A program made the translations under genes and the position numbers. DNA of 64,000 nt from SKVR01 sp037441525. GTDB taxonomy: Bacteria; Bacteroidota; Bacteroidia; Bacteroidales; UBA7960. Under the pieces are notes generated by a model. It saw only the letters and a list, made by a program, of their open reading frames with translations, was not told the origin of the DNA and searched no databases. Numbering within the stretch: the stretch's first letter is position 1; each line of letters begins with the position of its first letter. The stretch spans positions 24,504 to 88,503 of the forward strand of contig JBBISA010000009.1 of NCBI GenBank assembly GCA_037441525.1, in the 5' to 3' direction. Shown here piece by piece: positions 54,373-63,954 of the stretch.

Positions 54373-56385
54373 ATGAGCAAAACAACCCATTCATATTGTA
54401 CTTTCAAACTAAGGGTATTTCTTAGAATATTCGTTTTGTACCTGATGTTTGCAATCTTACCCCGGATGCTTGCCAGTCAGACTCCCATTTATGAGCATGG
54501 CGATTTTTGCCCCCACCATTGTTCGCATTTAAAAACCCTTCCCCGCACAATTGGTATATATGATCAGGATTTGAGGGTTCATGATTACGACATAAAGTTC
54601 TATGGTATACATCTGGATGTTGAACCAAGTTCTGTTTTTATTGTGGGCAGCACCAGGATTATTGCTGAGATATTGAAACCAGATGTTTTGGAGATTGTGG
54701 TCGAACTCGTAAACGAGTTGCTGGTTAACGAAGTATTAATAAATGGTGAACCTGTTGCGTTCGTAAAAGGCGATAACATTGTTGAAATTAAGACCCAGGG
54801 ACCTCTTATCCAGGGAGAAGTTGTCGATCTGGTCATTAATTATTCAGGCGAACCCACGCCTTCGGGATTTTTTTCGGGCATCCAGTCAACATCAAATGGA
54901 TTGGGACAACCAGTGCTCTGGACACTTTCTGAGCCACACAATGCACGCCAATGGTTTCCGGTTAAACAGGTTTTGGCCGATAAAGCCGACAGTGCTCAGG
55001 TTTCGATTACAGTTCCTGAAGGCTATATGGCTGCATCTAATGGCTTACTGGTGAATATTACCCAACAACCTGGTAACCGGCAGCGATTTGAGTGGAAAAC
55101 CAGGTACCCTATTGCTTATTACCTTCTTTCAATGGCAGTGGCGGCTTATCAGGATTATAGCTATTATGTGAAACTACCCGGAAGGTCAGATTCGCTGCTG
55201 GTACAAAACTTCATCTACAATCATCCGCAAACCTTATTGCAAAATCGTGACATGATAAAAAAAACAGACCCCATGTTGCAATTGTATTCACAATTATGGG
55301 GGAACTATCCCTATGCAGATGAAAAATATGGCCATGCTATGGCGCCCATGTCTGGGGCAATGGAACACCAAACCATGTCGACCATGGGTTATTTCGGGTT
55401 CGATATTATTGCCCATGAACTGGCCCACCATTGGTTTGGCAACAACGTTACCTGCGCCAGCTGGAACGATATCTGGATAAATGAAGGATTTGCCTCCTAC
55501 GCCGAATACATGGCAAGAGAGTTTCTTGAAGGTCCTGCAAGTGCTGCAACCTGGATGGCCGGGGCACACAATAACATCAAGGGGCTTCCTGGGGGAAGTG
55601 TATATGTTCCACAGATGGAGCTTGCCAATGTAAACCGTATCTTCAACGGAAGATTATCATATCGCAAAGGAGCGGCTATAATTCATCAATTGCGCTTTGA
55701 GCTGAATAACGATGCTCTTTTTTTCAGTATTATGGAACAGTTTCAGCAACGCTATGCCAATGGAGTAGCCACCGGCGACGACTTTAAAACCGAAGTATCG
55801 CTCCATACCGGAAAACCATGGGACTGGTTCTTCGACCAATGGTATTATGGAGAAGGATATCCCAGGTATGCAATTTCCTGGTGGCAAACCGGAAACAAAC
55901 TCTTTATCCGTTCATCGCAGACCGCTTCTGCAGCTATCCCAAACTTCTTCGCCGGAACACTCGAATTCGAAATAGCCACATCAAATAGAAAACAGCTGAT
56001 ACGATTTTTTCAGGATCAACCCTTGCAAACATTTGAACTTGATGTTTCGGAAAAGGTAACAGACCTGGTATTCGACCCCGGAAATTTTATGTTGAAAAAC
56101 TTTTCCATGAACGATTCCACCGATGCCTTTAACCCTGGCAAGGCAGAAGTGAAATTCTATCCGAATCCATTTGCCGGATATATAAACTATGAAATCAGTG
56201 ACTTGTGGCATGGATGTGAGCTAAGTATCTTCGACCTGACAGGACGACTGCTTTTTAAAACTCAGATAGCCCAATTTCAGGGCAACATCCTTTTGCCATT
56301 CAGGGATGCAGGGTTGGTATTAATTGAAGTAACATCGAAAAATGGGGCAAAAAGGGTCATTAAAGGGATAAGTATTGATAAATGA
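54373..56385 (+). CDS. Secreted M1-family aminopeptidase with T9SS sorting domain
   Basis: This 670-residue zinc peptidase has a hydrophobic leader (about 12-35), an N-terminal beta domain, the substrate motif GAMEH (328-332, the family's GxMEN with His for Asn) and the zinc site HELAHHWFGNN (His348, His352) with the third ligand Glu371 in WINEGFASYAEY. The last 90 residues (about 580-670), starting VKFYPNPFAGYINYEISD and ending VIKGISIDK, form a type A T9SS C-terminal sorting domain, so it should be exported and attached to the cell surface or released. It trims N-terminal residues from peptides. It is transcribed alone, divergent from tetR. Confidence 0.93.
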   Translation: MSKTTHSYCTFKLRVFLRIFVLYLMFAILPRMLASQTPIYEHGDFCPHHCSHLKTLPRTIGIYDQDLRVHDYDIKFYGIHLDVEPSSVFIVGSTRIIAEILKPDVLEIVVELVNELLVNEVLINGEPVAFVKGDNIVEIKTQGPLIQGEVVDLVINYSGEPTPSGFFSGIQSTSNGLGQPVLWTLSEPHNARQWFPVKQVLADKADSAQVSITVPEGYMAASNGLLVNITQQPGNRQRFEWKTRYPIAYYLLSMAVAAYQDYSYYVKLPGRSDSLLVQNFIYNHPQTLLQNRDMIKKTDPMLQLYSQLWGNYPYADEKYGHAMAPMSGAMEHQTMSTMGYFGFDIIAHELAHHWFGNNVTCASWNDIWINEGFASYAEYMAREFLEGPASAATWMAGAHNNIKGLPGGSVYVPQMELANVNRIFNGRLSYRKGAAIIHQLRFELNNDALFFSIMEQFQQRYANGVATGDDFKTEVSLHTGKPWDWFFDQWYYGEGYPRYAISWWQTGNKLFIRSSQTASAAIPNFFAGTLEFEIATSNRKQLIRFFQDQPLQTFELDVSEKVTDLVFDPGNFMLKNFSMNDSTDAFNPGKAEVKFYPNPFAGYINYEISDLWHGCELSIFDLTGRLLFKTQIAQFQGNILLPFRDAGLVLIEVTSKNGAKRVIKGISIDK

Positions 56386-56834
56386 GATTATCCAAGATGG
56401 GTATTTATCAATTCTTCTAACAACCCTGTGCAAGAAAGAAATAGCATTGGTAGTTGAACTGGTAATTGCCAATGAAAAACCAAAACACCTAAGAAAAATC
56501 AAAATCTCTGGCGTGATTTACCAATTTGGTCTGGCGAGTTGGTGAAGAAACCTTAATACGGTGTATCCGGGAAGTTTATCCAAGCTCAGTCATCCTTTTA
56601 TTTTAATATTGAATCTTGATTTTGAATTTAAAATAAAAACCAACGGTTTTTCATCCCCAAATTCTTTTCTGTGTTTGCACTGATATTCCTTGCCTGTGGG
56701 TTATTTTTTATAATTTTGCGGTGTTTTCGGGATTGTTAATATTTACAGGCTTTTACCATCTATGAAAGCCTTCCAATACAATTATTCTGCGAGTAAATAT
56801 TCCATTAGTATCAAATTAAAATAACCACTGCGCC
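56386..56834. other. Intergenic region upstream of pyk
   Basis: This 449-base gap holds the likely pyk promoter near its downstream end. The upstream half shows no gene, repeat or strong terminator that I can support. Confidence 0.45.
56711..56718 (+). promoter_or_regulatory. Promoter -7 element of pyk
   Basis: TAATTTTG matches the TAnnTTTG consensus, in the same TATAATTTTGCG context as before ileS. The start codon is 117 bases further on, giving a long leader. Confidence 0.6.
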
Positions 56835-58253
56835 ATGGAAAAACTGACCAAAATTGTAGCAACTATTTCCGACAAAAATTGTGATGAAGACTTTTTAATG
56901 CAAATGCACAAAGCCGGAATGGACGTGGTTCGCATTAACACTGCTCACCAGCAACCCTCAGATACCCTTAAAATTATAAAAGCGGTACGAAACGTATCGG
57001 ACCGTATTCCCTTGCTTGTTGACACAAAAGGCCCCGAAATCCGCACTGCACAGGGAGGTTTATCAGTAGAAGTATCACGTGGGCAAAAGATAAAAGTGGC
57101 AGGCGATCCTGATGGGCAATCATCAGCAGATTGCCTGTTTGTAAACTACCCGGGCTTTGTTTCGAGTCTGGAAATCGGCAAAGGAATAATGATCGATGAT
57201 GGCGACATTGAACTTATCGTTAGGGAAAAAACACCGGAATACCTCTTATGTGAAGTAATGAACCCGGGAACCATAAAGCCTCGCAAGAGCATCAACCTTC
57301 CCGGAACGCAGGTAACCCTGCCTTCACTGTCGGCAAAAGACCGTGATTATATCGATTTTTCCATTCAACACGGAATTGATTTTATTGCCCATTCGTTTGT
57401 GCGAAATAAGGAAGATGTGCTGGCTATACAAGAGATTCTAGACAGGCACAAAAGCCCTATAAAAATAATCGCCAAGATTGAAAACCAGCAGGGAATAGAT
57501 AATATTGACGAAATACTGGAGCATGTTTATGGCATAATGGTAGCCCGTGGCGACCTTGCCATTGAAGTGCCCGCTGAGCGGATTCCCGGCATACAAGCCC
57601 GACTGGTGGAGAAATGCATAAAAAGGAAAAAAGCTGTAATTGTTGCCACCCAGATGCTGCATAGTATGATAGAAAACCCCAGACCAACCAGGGCAGAAAT
57701 AACGGATATTGCCAATGCTGTGTTTAGTGGTACCGATGCAATTATGCTAAGCGGCGAAACAGCATACGGAAAATACCCCATCGAATCGGTGAAAACTATG
57801 ACCAGAGCCGCCCGCGAAGCAGAAAAAACCAGACGCAACAAAACAGGATTAAAGATTGAACCCCACGATAACGAAGTTTCGGTTTTTCTTTCAAAAATGG
57901 CCGTACGCTCTATCGAAAAACTAAATACCCGCGCCATTATTACCGATACCGACACCGGAAAAACTGCCCGTTACCTGTCAGCATTCAGAGGGAAATCTCC
58001 CATATACGCCCAGTGTTACGATAAACGGGTTTTACGCGAACTGGCCCTGAATTATGCCGTATATGCAGATTATATGGAAGTGAAAATCTCTAAGAAAGAC
58101 TTTATCCGTCATACCCTTACAAGGCTTATCGAAAGTGAAGAGATCAATCATGATGATCTGATTGCTGTTCTGGCCGGAAATTTCGGTAAGAAATCGGGGC
58201 CAACCTTTGTTGAAATTAGTACAGCCGGAAATATGCTCGCAGGAGAAAAATAA
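56835..58253 (+). CDS. pyk: Pyruvate kinase
   Basis: Pyruvate kinase converts phosphoenolpyruvate and ADP to pyruvate and ATP. The 472-residue protein has the start TKIVATISDKNCDEDFLMQM, the PEP-site segment PLLVDTKGPEIRTA, the catalytic loop IMVARGDLAIEVPAERIPG and MIENPRPTRAEITDIANAV, with a C-terminal regulatory domain. The segment NLPGTQVTLPSLSAKDRDY fits the B domain. mgtE begins 16 bases downstream, so the two genes are probably co-transcribed. Confidence 0.97.
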   Translation: MEKLTKIVATISDKNCDEDFLMQMHKAGMDVVRINTAHQQPSDTLKIIKAVRNVSDRIPLLVDTKGPEIRTAQGGLSVEVSRGQKIKVAGDPDGQSSADCLFVNYPGFVSSLEIGKGIMIDDGDIELIVREKTPEYLLCEVMNPGTIKPRKSINLPGTQVTLPSLSAKDRDYIDFSIQHGIDFIAHSFVRNKEDVLAIQEILDRHKSPIKIIAKIENQQGIDNIDEILEHVYGIMVARGDLAIEVPAERIPGIQARLVEKCIKRKKAVIVATQMLHSMIENPRPTRAEITDIANAVFSGTDAIMLSGETAYGKYPIESVKTMTRAAREAEKTRRNKTGLKIEPHDNEVSVFLSKMAVRSIEKLNTRAIITDTDTGKTARYLSAFRGKSPIYAQCYDKRVLRELALNYAVYADYMEVKISKKDFIRHTLTRLIESEEINHDDLIAVLAGNFGKKSGPTFVEISTAGNMLAGEK

Positions 58254-58269
58254 TTAAAATCCAACCACC

Positions 58270-59625
58270 ATGAACGTGAAGGAGATCAACATTGAAATGA
58301 TCCGGAGCGCACTCAGGGACAACCAGCGCGACCTGCTGCAGGAGATACTTAATGAGTTATATCCCGCTGATATAGCTGAATACATGGATGAACTTACCCT
58401 AGATGAGAGTAAGTATATATATACCCTGCTCGACAAGGAAGAAGCTGCTTCGGTGCTTATGGAACTGGAGGAGGATATACGCGAAAAGTTTCTTGCTTCG
58501 TTTTCAACACAGGAAATTGCACGTGAGTTTGTTTACAACCTCGACTCCGACGATGCTGCCGACCTTATCTCTGAACTTCCCGACGATCGCCGCGAAGAGG
58601 TGCTTAGCCATCTTGAAGACAGGCAACAGGCACAGGATATTGCCGACCTGCTCATTTACCCATCCAACTCTGCCGGGGGGCTCATGGCCAAAGAATTCAT
58701 TAAAGTGAATGTGAACTGGCATGTTGTTACCTGCATAAGAGAAATGCGCAAACAAGCAGAAGAAGTTGAGGAGGTTTACACTGTATATGTGGTTGATGAT
58801 AACGATGTGTTGCTGGGCTTGCTCTCACTGAAAAAACTGCTCATTGCATCGCCCAGGGCAAAGGTTTCAGAACTTTATACCCCCGATGTTGTTTCGGTGA
58901 AGGCTATGCAAAAAGGGGAAGAAGTAGCCAGCATTATGAATAAATACGACCTTGTGGTTTTACCCGTAGTAGATGAACTGGGTCGGCTCATGGGGCGTAT
59001 TACTATTGATGACATTGTTGACTTTATTAAGGAAGAAGCCGAAAAAGACTACCAGATGATGTCGGGTATGACCCAAAACATTGAATCGGGAGACAAAATC
59101 TGGGAAATTACCCAGGGCCGACTATTCTGGCTTGTGGTGGCTTTGTTTGGCGGAATAATTGGCTCGAGGGTTATCAGCAACTACGAAGAACAGATCAGCA
59201 TTTATCCCGAAATGGCTTTTTTCATGCCCCTTATCGCAGCAATGGGAGGAAATGTGGGGGTACAATCGTCAGCACTAATTGTTAAAGGGCTTGCCAATAA
59301 TACCATTGCGGCCGGAAGCATTTTGCCAAAACTATGGAAAGAGGTTTCGGTGGGCATTATCAATGGTTTGGTATGCTCAGGTATTTTACTCACTTACAGC
59401 CTTTTCTTTGCCCCAACCCTGGCACTTAGCATCACCGTCAGCATTGCACTCATGACTGTTATTCTGTTTGCTTCAATTTTCGGCACTTTTGTTCCTTTGG
59501 CCCTCAACAAACTAAAAATAGACCCTGCGCTTGCTACCGGCCCCTTTATTACCACATCTAACGATATCATCGGCCTTTTCCTGTATTTTATGATTGGGAG
59601 ACTGATGTATGGTTTCCTGGGGTAA
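58270..59625 (+). CDS. mgtE: Magnesium transporter MgtE
   Basis: MgtE is a Mg2+ channel with a cytoplasmic sensor. The 451-residue protein has the N-terminal superhelical domain (about 1-125), a pair of CBS domains (about 130-255; VVTCIREMRKQAEEVEEVYT and LPVVDELGRLMGRITIDDIV), and five transmembrane helices with the pore motif AMGGNVGVQSSALIVKGLA. Length and order fit the family. It follows pyk by 16 bases. Confidence 0.96.
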   Translation: MNVKEINIEMIRSALRDNQRDLLQEILNELYPADIAEYMDELTLDESKYIYTLLDKEEAASVLMELEEDIREKFLASFSTQEIAREFVYNLDSDDAADLISELPDDRREEVLSHLEDRQQAQDIADLLIYPSNSAGGLMAKEFIKVNVNWHVVTCIREMRKQAEEVEEVYTVYVVDDNDVLLGLLSLKKLLIASPRAKVSELYTPDVVSVKAMQKGEEVASIMNKYDLVVLPVVDELGRLMGRITIDDIVDFIKEEAEKDYQMMSGMTQNIESGDKIWEITQGRLFWLVVALFGGIIGSRVISNYEEQISIYPEMAFFMPLIAAMGGNVGVQSSALIVKGLANNTIAAGSILPKLWKEVSVGIINGLVCSGILLTYSLFFAPTLALSITVSIALMTVILFASIFGTFVPLALNKLKIDPALATGPFITTSNDIIGLFLYFMIGRLMYGFLG

Positions 59626-59731
59626 GATAAAAGTTACCAGGATACCCTTTCCATCGAAAAAGCCCATGCTGATGCCATAGGCACAATAGAGGTAAATACG
59701 CAAAAAATTAAGGCAGTATGGTATATTGTTG

Positions 59732-59739
59732 TATTTTTG
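59732..59739 (+). promoter_or_regulatory. Candidate promoter of the polysaccharide export locus
   Basis: TATTTTTG matches the TAnnTTTG consensus exactly and lies 147 bases before the wza-like start. No -33 TTTG is evident; the leader would be long, as in many capsule operons. Confidence 0.45.
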
Positions 59740-59886
59740 TTTGTTAATTTAAGCGCCAGTTAATCTGTTTATTATGATGGAGACCTGCTAATGATGGTCA
59801 TTAGAAAAATGGTTTTTGATAAATTCAGGTTAATTATGTCTTATAGTAATGATTACCTGCCTAACTAATTCTATATCTTGTTTATT

Positions 59887-60708
59887 ATGATGCTTTTTAG
59901 TTGTTTGGGGAAGTGGCCTAAAATAAAAGTGTTCAGGAAAAGTGTTTTTACAGGTTTGCTTGCATCTATAATCATTTTTCCATCCTGCATACCTCATCGC
60001 AAATTAGTATATCTTCAGCACCAAGCCGAAACGGCCGATACAATACCTTATACATTTACCGATTATATTATCCGCCCTGGCGACATCCTTCACATACAAG
60101 TGATTACCCTCGATGAAAAATCTGCCGAATTGTTCAACACCGACCGCAACCAGCAACGAACCACACTGGGAGGAGGCATTGGTAGTATGTATATGTACCT
60201 GCAAGGTTACAATGTAGACGACCGTGGGAAGGTGATTATTCCCGTAGTTGGCGAAGTTGATGTTGCCGGCAAAACCATCAACCAGGTATCTGGCCATATA
60301 AGTGAAAAGGTTGCCGAATATCTTATTGGCGCCACAGTTTCGGTGAAACTGGTAAATTTTTCTGTTACAGTTATTGGCGAGGTGCGCAATCCCGGAAAGT
60401 ATTATATTTATGACAACCGCATAAGTATAATTGATATCCTGGCATCAGCCGGCGATCTTACCGATTTTGGAAACCGCAACATTACCGTAGTGCGGCAAAC
60501 CAACGAAGGTGCCACCATTGGAACTATTAATGTTGGCGATGCTCAAGCCATCAGAAGTGAGTATTTCTTTCTTCAGCCTGGCGATATTGTTTATGCAGAA
60601 CCCTACAAGTTAAAACGGTTGGGAATATCTCAATTCCCATTTTCTCTGGTAATCTCATCCGTTTCATTTGCATTGTTTCTTATCACCTATATTGGCAACA
60701 ACAGATGA
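59887..60708 (+). CDS. Wza-like polysaccharide export lipoprotein
   Basis: This is the outer membrane polysaccharide export channel (Wza type). From ATG 59887 the protein is 273 residues with a lipobox FPSC (Cys34). It has the export domain (about 60-150; DYIIRPGDILHIQVITLDEK) and an SLBB domain (about 155-240; VTVIGEVRNPGKYYIYDNRI). A C-terminal hydrophobic helix (FPFSLVISSVSFALFLITYI) follows, as in Bacteroidetes Wza. A TTG at 59878 is less likely. The wzc-like gene starts 47 bases downstream. Together they open a capsule or exopolysaccharide locus that continues past the window. Confidence 0.93.
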   Translation: MMLFSCLGKWPKIKVFRKSVFTGLLASIIIFPSCIPHRKLVYLQHQAETADTIPYTFTDYIIRPGDILHIQVITLDEKSAELFNTDRNQQRTTLGGGIGSMYMYLQGYNVDDRGKVIIPVVGEVDVAGKTINQVSGHISEKVAEYLIGATVSVKLVNFSVTVIGEVRNPGKYYIYDNRISIIDILASAGDLTDFGNRNITVVRQTNEGATIGTINVGDAQAIRSEYFFLQPGDIVYAEPYKLKRLGISQFPFSLVISSVSFALFLITYIGNNR

Positions 60709-60755
60709 TTAACCCCTGAACTATCATCCCGAATGTAAATCAACGTCAATACTAA

Positions 60756-63197
60756 ATGAATAAAGACCCCTTTCGCGACGAAACCCTGGATATAAAAAAA
60801 ATACTGTTTAAATACATCAGGTTTTGGTATTGGTTTGTAATAAGTGTTTCGGTAGCACTTACCATTGCATATTTTGTAAATAAATTTGCAGATACGGTTT
60901 TTCGCACCCGTGCTACCATTCTCATCCGCGACGATCGCAAAGGAGGTTTCAGGCCAGGGCAAATAATGGGCGAGCTCGACCTTTTCTATCAGCGCAACAA
61001 CATTTACAACGAAATGGCGGTTCTCAGGTCGTTTAGCATGGTTGATTCGGCAATCCGCCGCATGGATGTAGAAGTAACCTATTACAACATTGGCAGACTG
61101 GTTGGCGAAATTCGTAAAACTGAACTCTATAAAAATACCCCTTTCATTGTTGACTGGGACAGGAGTCTGGCGGCTCCCTATGGCCGACCATTTCATGTTA
61201 AGATTCTTTCTGACGAATCCTACGAAATAAAGCCTACCTCCGGGAAAAGATTTTCATTGCGAAATGGGGCCAACCCTGTAACTGTAAATTTCAACGAAAT
61301 TTATCAAGACAATGGATTTAAGATTAGACTGAGGAAAAATGAGAACTTTTCAACTGCAAGCCATGGCGGAAGGGAGTATTTGTTTATTATCAACAGTATA
61401 CCTTCCCTTGCATCAAACTACCTTGGAAAAATGGGAGTATCACCGCTCAACGAAGAGGTATCCATTGTTCAGATGACCTTTGAGGCAACTCATCCTGAGC
61501 GAGCTATTGACTTTCTGAATACACTCAGCGATGTTTATATTCAGCAAAGCCTTTACGAAAAGAATGCTATTGCAGAAAACACTATTCGTTTTATTGATTT
61601 GCAGATTGATGTAATTTCTGATTCGCTGGTGATGGCGGAATCTACCCTGGAAAACTTCAGACAACGCAACCAACTGATGGAGGTTAGCGCCACAGCGCAG
61701 CAATTGTTTTCTGAAATGCAGCAGCTCGATAACCAACGTGCTCTGGAAAATCTTAAAAGACAGTATTACGAGTATTTGCTCGATTATATTGAAAATGAAA
61801 AGGATTTCAGAGATGTATTTAGCCCATCGGCTTTAGGTATTGATGATGGTTTGCTGAATAACATCATCAGGGATCTGAGCAGTCTCTTCACTGAAAGAGC
61901 TCAGATGCGCGAACTCAACACCCGCGAAAATCCGAACATTCAAAATATTAACAGGCAAATAGCCCTTAGTTTGCAGGCACTGAGTGAAAATATGAAAAGC
62001 ATACAAAAAGCATCTGATATTCTTAATGCTGATATCGAAAAAAGAATTGCACGATTGGAGCAACGCATAAACCAACTGCCCGCTACAGCCCGCGAGTATA
62101 TTGGCATACAGCGCCGGTTTAACCTAAGCAATTCAACCTATAATTACCTGCTCGAAAAAAGAGCCGAAGCCGGTATTGCCATGGCAAGCAATGTGCCTGA
62201 CCATAAAATTGTTGACCAGGCCAGAGGCACCTCTATTGTTGCCCCAAAAGAAAGCCGTAACTACACCTTTGCCCTGGTAATTGGGTTTTTTGTTCCCCTG
62301 GCATTTATTTTCATGCGCGATTTCCTCGATTCCCGTATCCAGGATAAAAAAGATGTAACCGATGCTGTTAACTTCCCTGTTATTGGAGTGATTCCGCACA
62401 ATAAAGTAATTGCCAAGCTCGATTCTGTTAATCTGGTAGTTTTTGCAGAAACCCGTTCGCCGGTAACCGAAGCCTTCAGGGCAATGCGAACCAACCTGCA
62501 ATATTTTGCAACAGCGTCAAACCACAAAATCATCTCCATAACTTCTACAAGAGCCCGCGAAGGTAAAACTTTCTCGGCCATTAACCTTGCATCGGTACTG
62601 GCTCTATCCAACAAAAAAACCTTGTTGGTTGGAGCCGACCTAAGAAAGCCACGTATTTTCAATGATTTTAAAATTGTACAAACTCCGGGGTTATCAAACT
62701 ACCTTTCAGGAAAAAATACCCTTGAAGAGATCATGCAGGAAGTGGATTATAGCCAATACCTCAATGTAATAGCATCAGGACCAGTACCCCCAAACCCCAC
62801 CGAATTGCTGGAATCGGAAAAAATGAATGACCTTTTGGATCTACTGCGAACCATGTATGATTTTATTATTATAGACACACCCCCAATAGGAATTGTACCC
62901 GACGGGATAAACCTCATCAAAAAGTCGGATGTTGCCATTTTCATAGTCCGACAAAAATTCAGCGACAAGTCGAGCCTCGATTTTTTAAATGAATTCGCAA
63001 CAAAAATTGATGCAAGAAATATCTGTATAGAAATAAACGATGTAAAACTCACAAAAAGCGGTTACGGATATGGTTACGGGTATGGATACGGGTATGGTTA
63101 CGGGTATGGATATGGTTACGGAAACACAACTGATGATGCAGGTTTGATAAGCAAGCTTAAAACGCTTATGAATGAAAAAGTAACAAAAAAAGGCTAA
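60756..63197 (+). CDS. Wzc-like tyrosine autokinase / chain-length protein
   Basis: This 813-residue inner membrane protein has two transmembrane helices (about 28-45 and 505-525) around a large Wzz/GNVR periplasmic domain with coiled coils, and a cytoplasmic BY-kinase domain. Walker A is STRAREGKTF with Lys604, Walker A' LLVGADLRKPR and Walker B FIIIDTPPIGIVPDG. The C-terminus carries ten tyrosines in alternating Gly-Tyr repeats (Y770-Y788), the autophosphorylation cluster. It controls polymer length and assembly together with Wza. The Gly-Tyr region is coded by six-base tandem units and could vary in length. Confidence 0.95.
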   Translation: MNKDPFRDETLDIKKILFKYIRFWYWFVISVSVALTIAYFVNKFADTVFRTRATILIRDDRKGGFRPGQIMGELDLFYQRNNIYNEMAVLRSFSMVDSAIRRMDVEVTYYNIGRLVGEIRKTELYKNTPFIVDWDRSLAAPYGRPFHVKILSDESYEIKPTSGKRFSLRNGANPVTVNFNEIYQDNGFKIRLRKNENFSTASHGGREYLFIINSIPSLASNYLGKMGVSPLNEEVSIVQMTFEATHPERAIDFLNTLSDVYIQQSLYEKNAIAENTIRFIDLQIDVISDSLVMAESTLENFRQRNQLMEVSATAQQLFSEMQQLDNQRALENLKRQYYEYLLDYIENEKDFRDVFSPSALGIDDGLLNNIIRDLSSLFTERAQMRELNTRENPNIQNINRQIALSLQALSENMKSIQKASDILNADIEKRIARLEQRINQLPATAREYIGIQRRFNLSNSTYNYLLEKRAEAGIAMASNVPDHKIVDQARGTSIVAPKESRNYTFALVIGFFVPLAFIFMRDFLDSRIQDKKDVTDAVNFPVIGVIPHNKVIAKLDSVNLVVFAETRSPVTEAFRAMRTNLQYFATASNHKIISITSTRAREGKTFSAINLASVLALSNKKTLLVGADLRKPRIFNDFKIVQTPGLSNYLSGKNTLEEIMQEVDYSQYLNVIASGPVPPNPTELLESEKMNDLLDLLRTMYDFIIIDTPPIGIVPDGINLIKKSDVAIFIVRQKFSDKSSLDFLNEFATKIDARNICIEINDVKLTKSGYGYGYGYGYGYGYGYGYGYGNTTDDAGLISKLKTLMNEKVTKKG
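63060..63122 (+). repeat. Six-base tandem repeat coding the Gly-Tyr tail
   Basis: Ten tandem six-base units of the form GGNTAY (ggttac, ggatat, gggtat and similar) encode the Gly-Tyr cluster of the Wzc-like kinase. Units differ at the wobble bases, which limits but does not exclude slippage. Confidence 0.85.
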
Positions 63198-63244
63198 AGC
63201 TAAACTCCACTATAACATCTTTCAAAAGAATACGTTTTTGAAAC

Positions 63245-63954
63245 ATGAACACGCGTATTCTGATCATAGTGCTTGTTGCACTGATTTTCGGTTGGAACCA
63301 GGCCCACCCGCAAAAAGGTCATTCGTACAGGAAATACGACCGCGAAAGATGCCGTCTTACCAGGCGGGATTACAATAGCAAACCTGATGAAGTACTTTCC
63401 CAGGTGCATGTAACCGAAGACAAATTTGTGGCCGTATTTAATGATGAAGAATGGTTCTACAGTTTTTTCCAGGGCAGTGGAAACAACCTGATAGCCAATG
63501 GCGAGCTAAGCCTTGGAGTACAATTGGTATGTACCAACTATTTTTCATGCACCCCGTTTTCCACTGACGAACGCGAGAGTTATTTCTACCATCTGGACCC
63601 TCTTTCCTACCGCGATATGAAGCGGCAACAGGTATCAAACGAATACGGATTGCATTTTGTTCCCTGGGTACGATTCCTCCACGGTTTCAGGGTCAGGAAT
63701 TTGATCACGGAATAATAATTAGCCGGCGTGGAAGAGAATGTATATCGCATTGGTACGTAAAAATACCCTATAACGATTGGGAGCTCCTTGAACAGGCACT
63801 AATGCTTGATACACTTATTTACGCGAGCGACCCCTTGCCGGTTAATCCGCCTCACCAACCGGTTTCTCTCCAAATTACCCGGCAAACCGATGTAGTATTT
63901 CCCAAAAATGAGATTGTATTTTCGAAAGACTTGCTAAAAGATTTTCTTATATAA
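63245..63954 (+). pseudogene. Secreted protein of unknown function, one frameshift
   Basis: The function is not recognised. A first frame (63245-63715, start MNTRILIIVLVALIFGWNQA, a signal peptide) reads well to NEYGLHFVP; from there the preceding frame continues without a stop as LGTIPPRFQGQEFDHG and ends KDLLKDFLI at 63954. A single C missing from the CCC at 63662-63664 would join them into one protein of about 236 residues. Internal features are VGVQLVCTNYF-like segments with few cysteines. It follows wzc by 47 bases, so a role in the polysaccharide locus is likely. The break may be a sequencing error or a real mutation. Confidence 0.7.

Noticed and set aside
54191..54376. 61-codon open stretch before the M1 peptidase
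   Set aside because: It starts at TTG inside the divergent promoter region, its product has no family resemblance, and it runs into the peptidase start.
63060..63122. Short-period repeat as a possible CRISPR or satellite
   Set aside because: It is in frame and encodes the Gly-Tyr tail of the kinase; there are no spacers.
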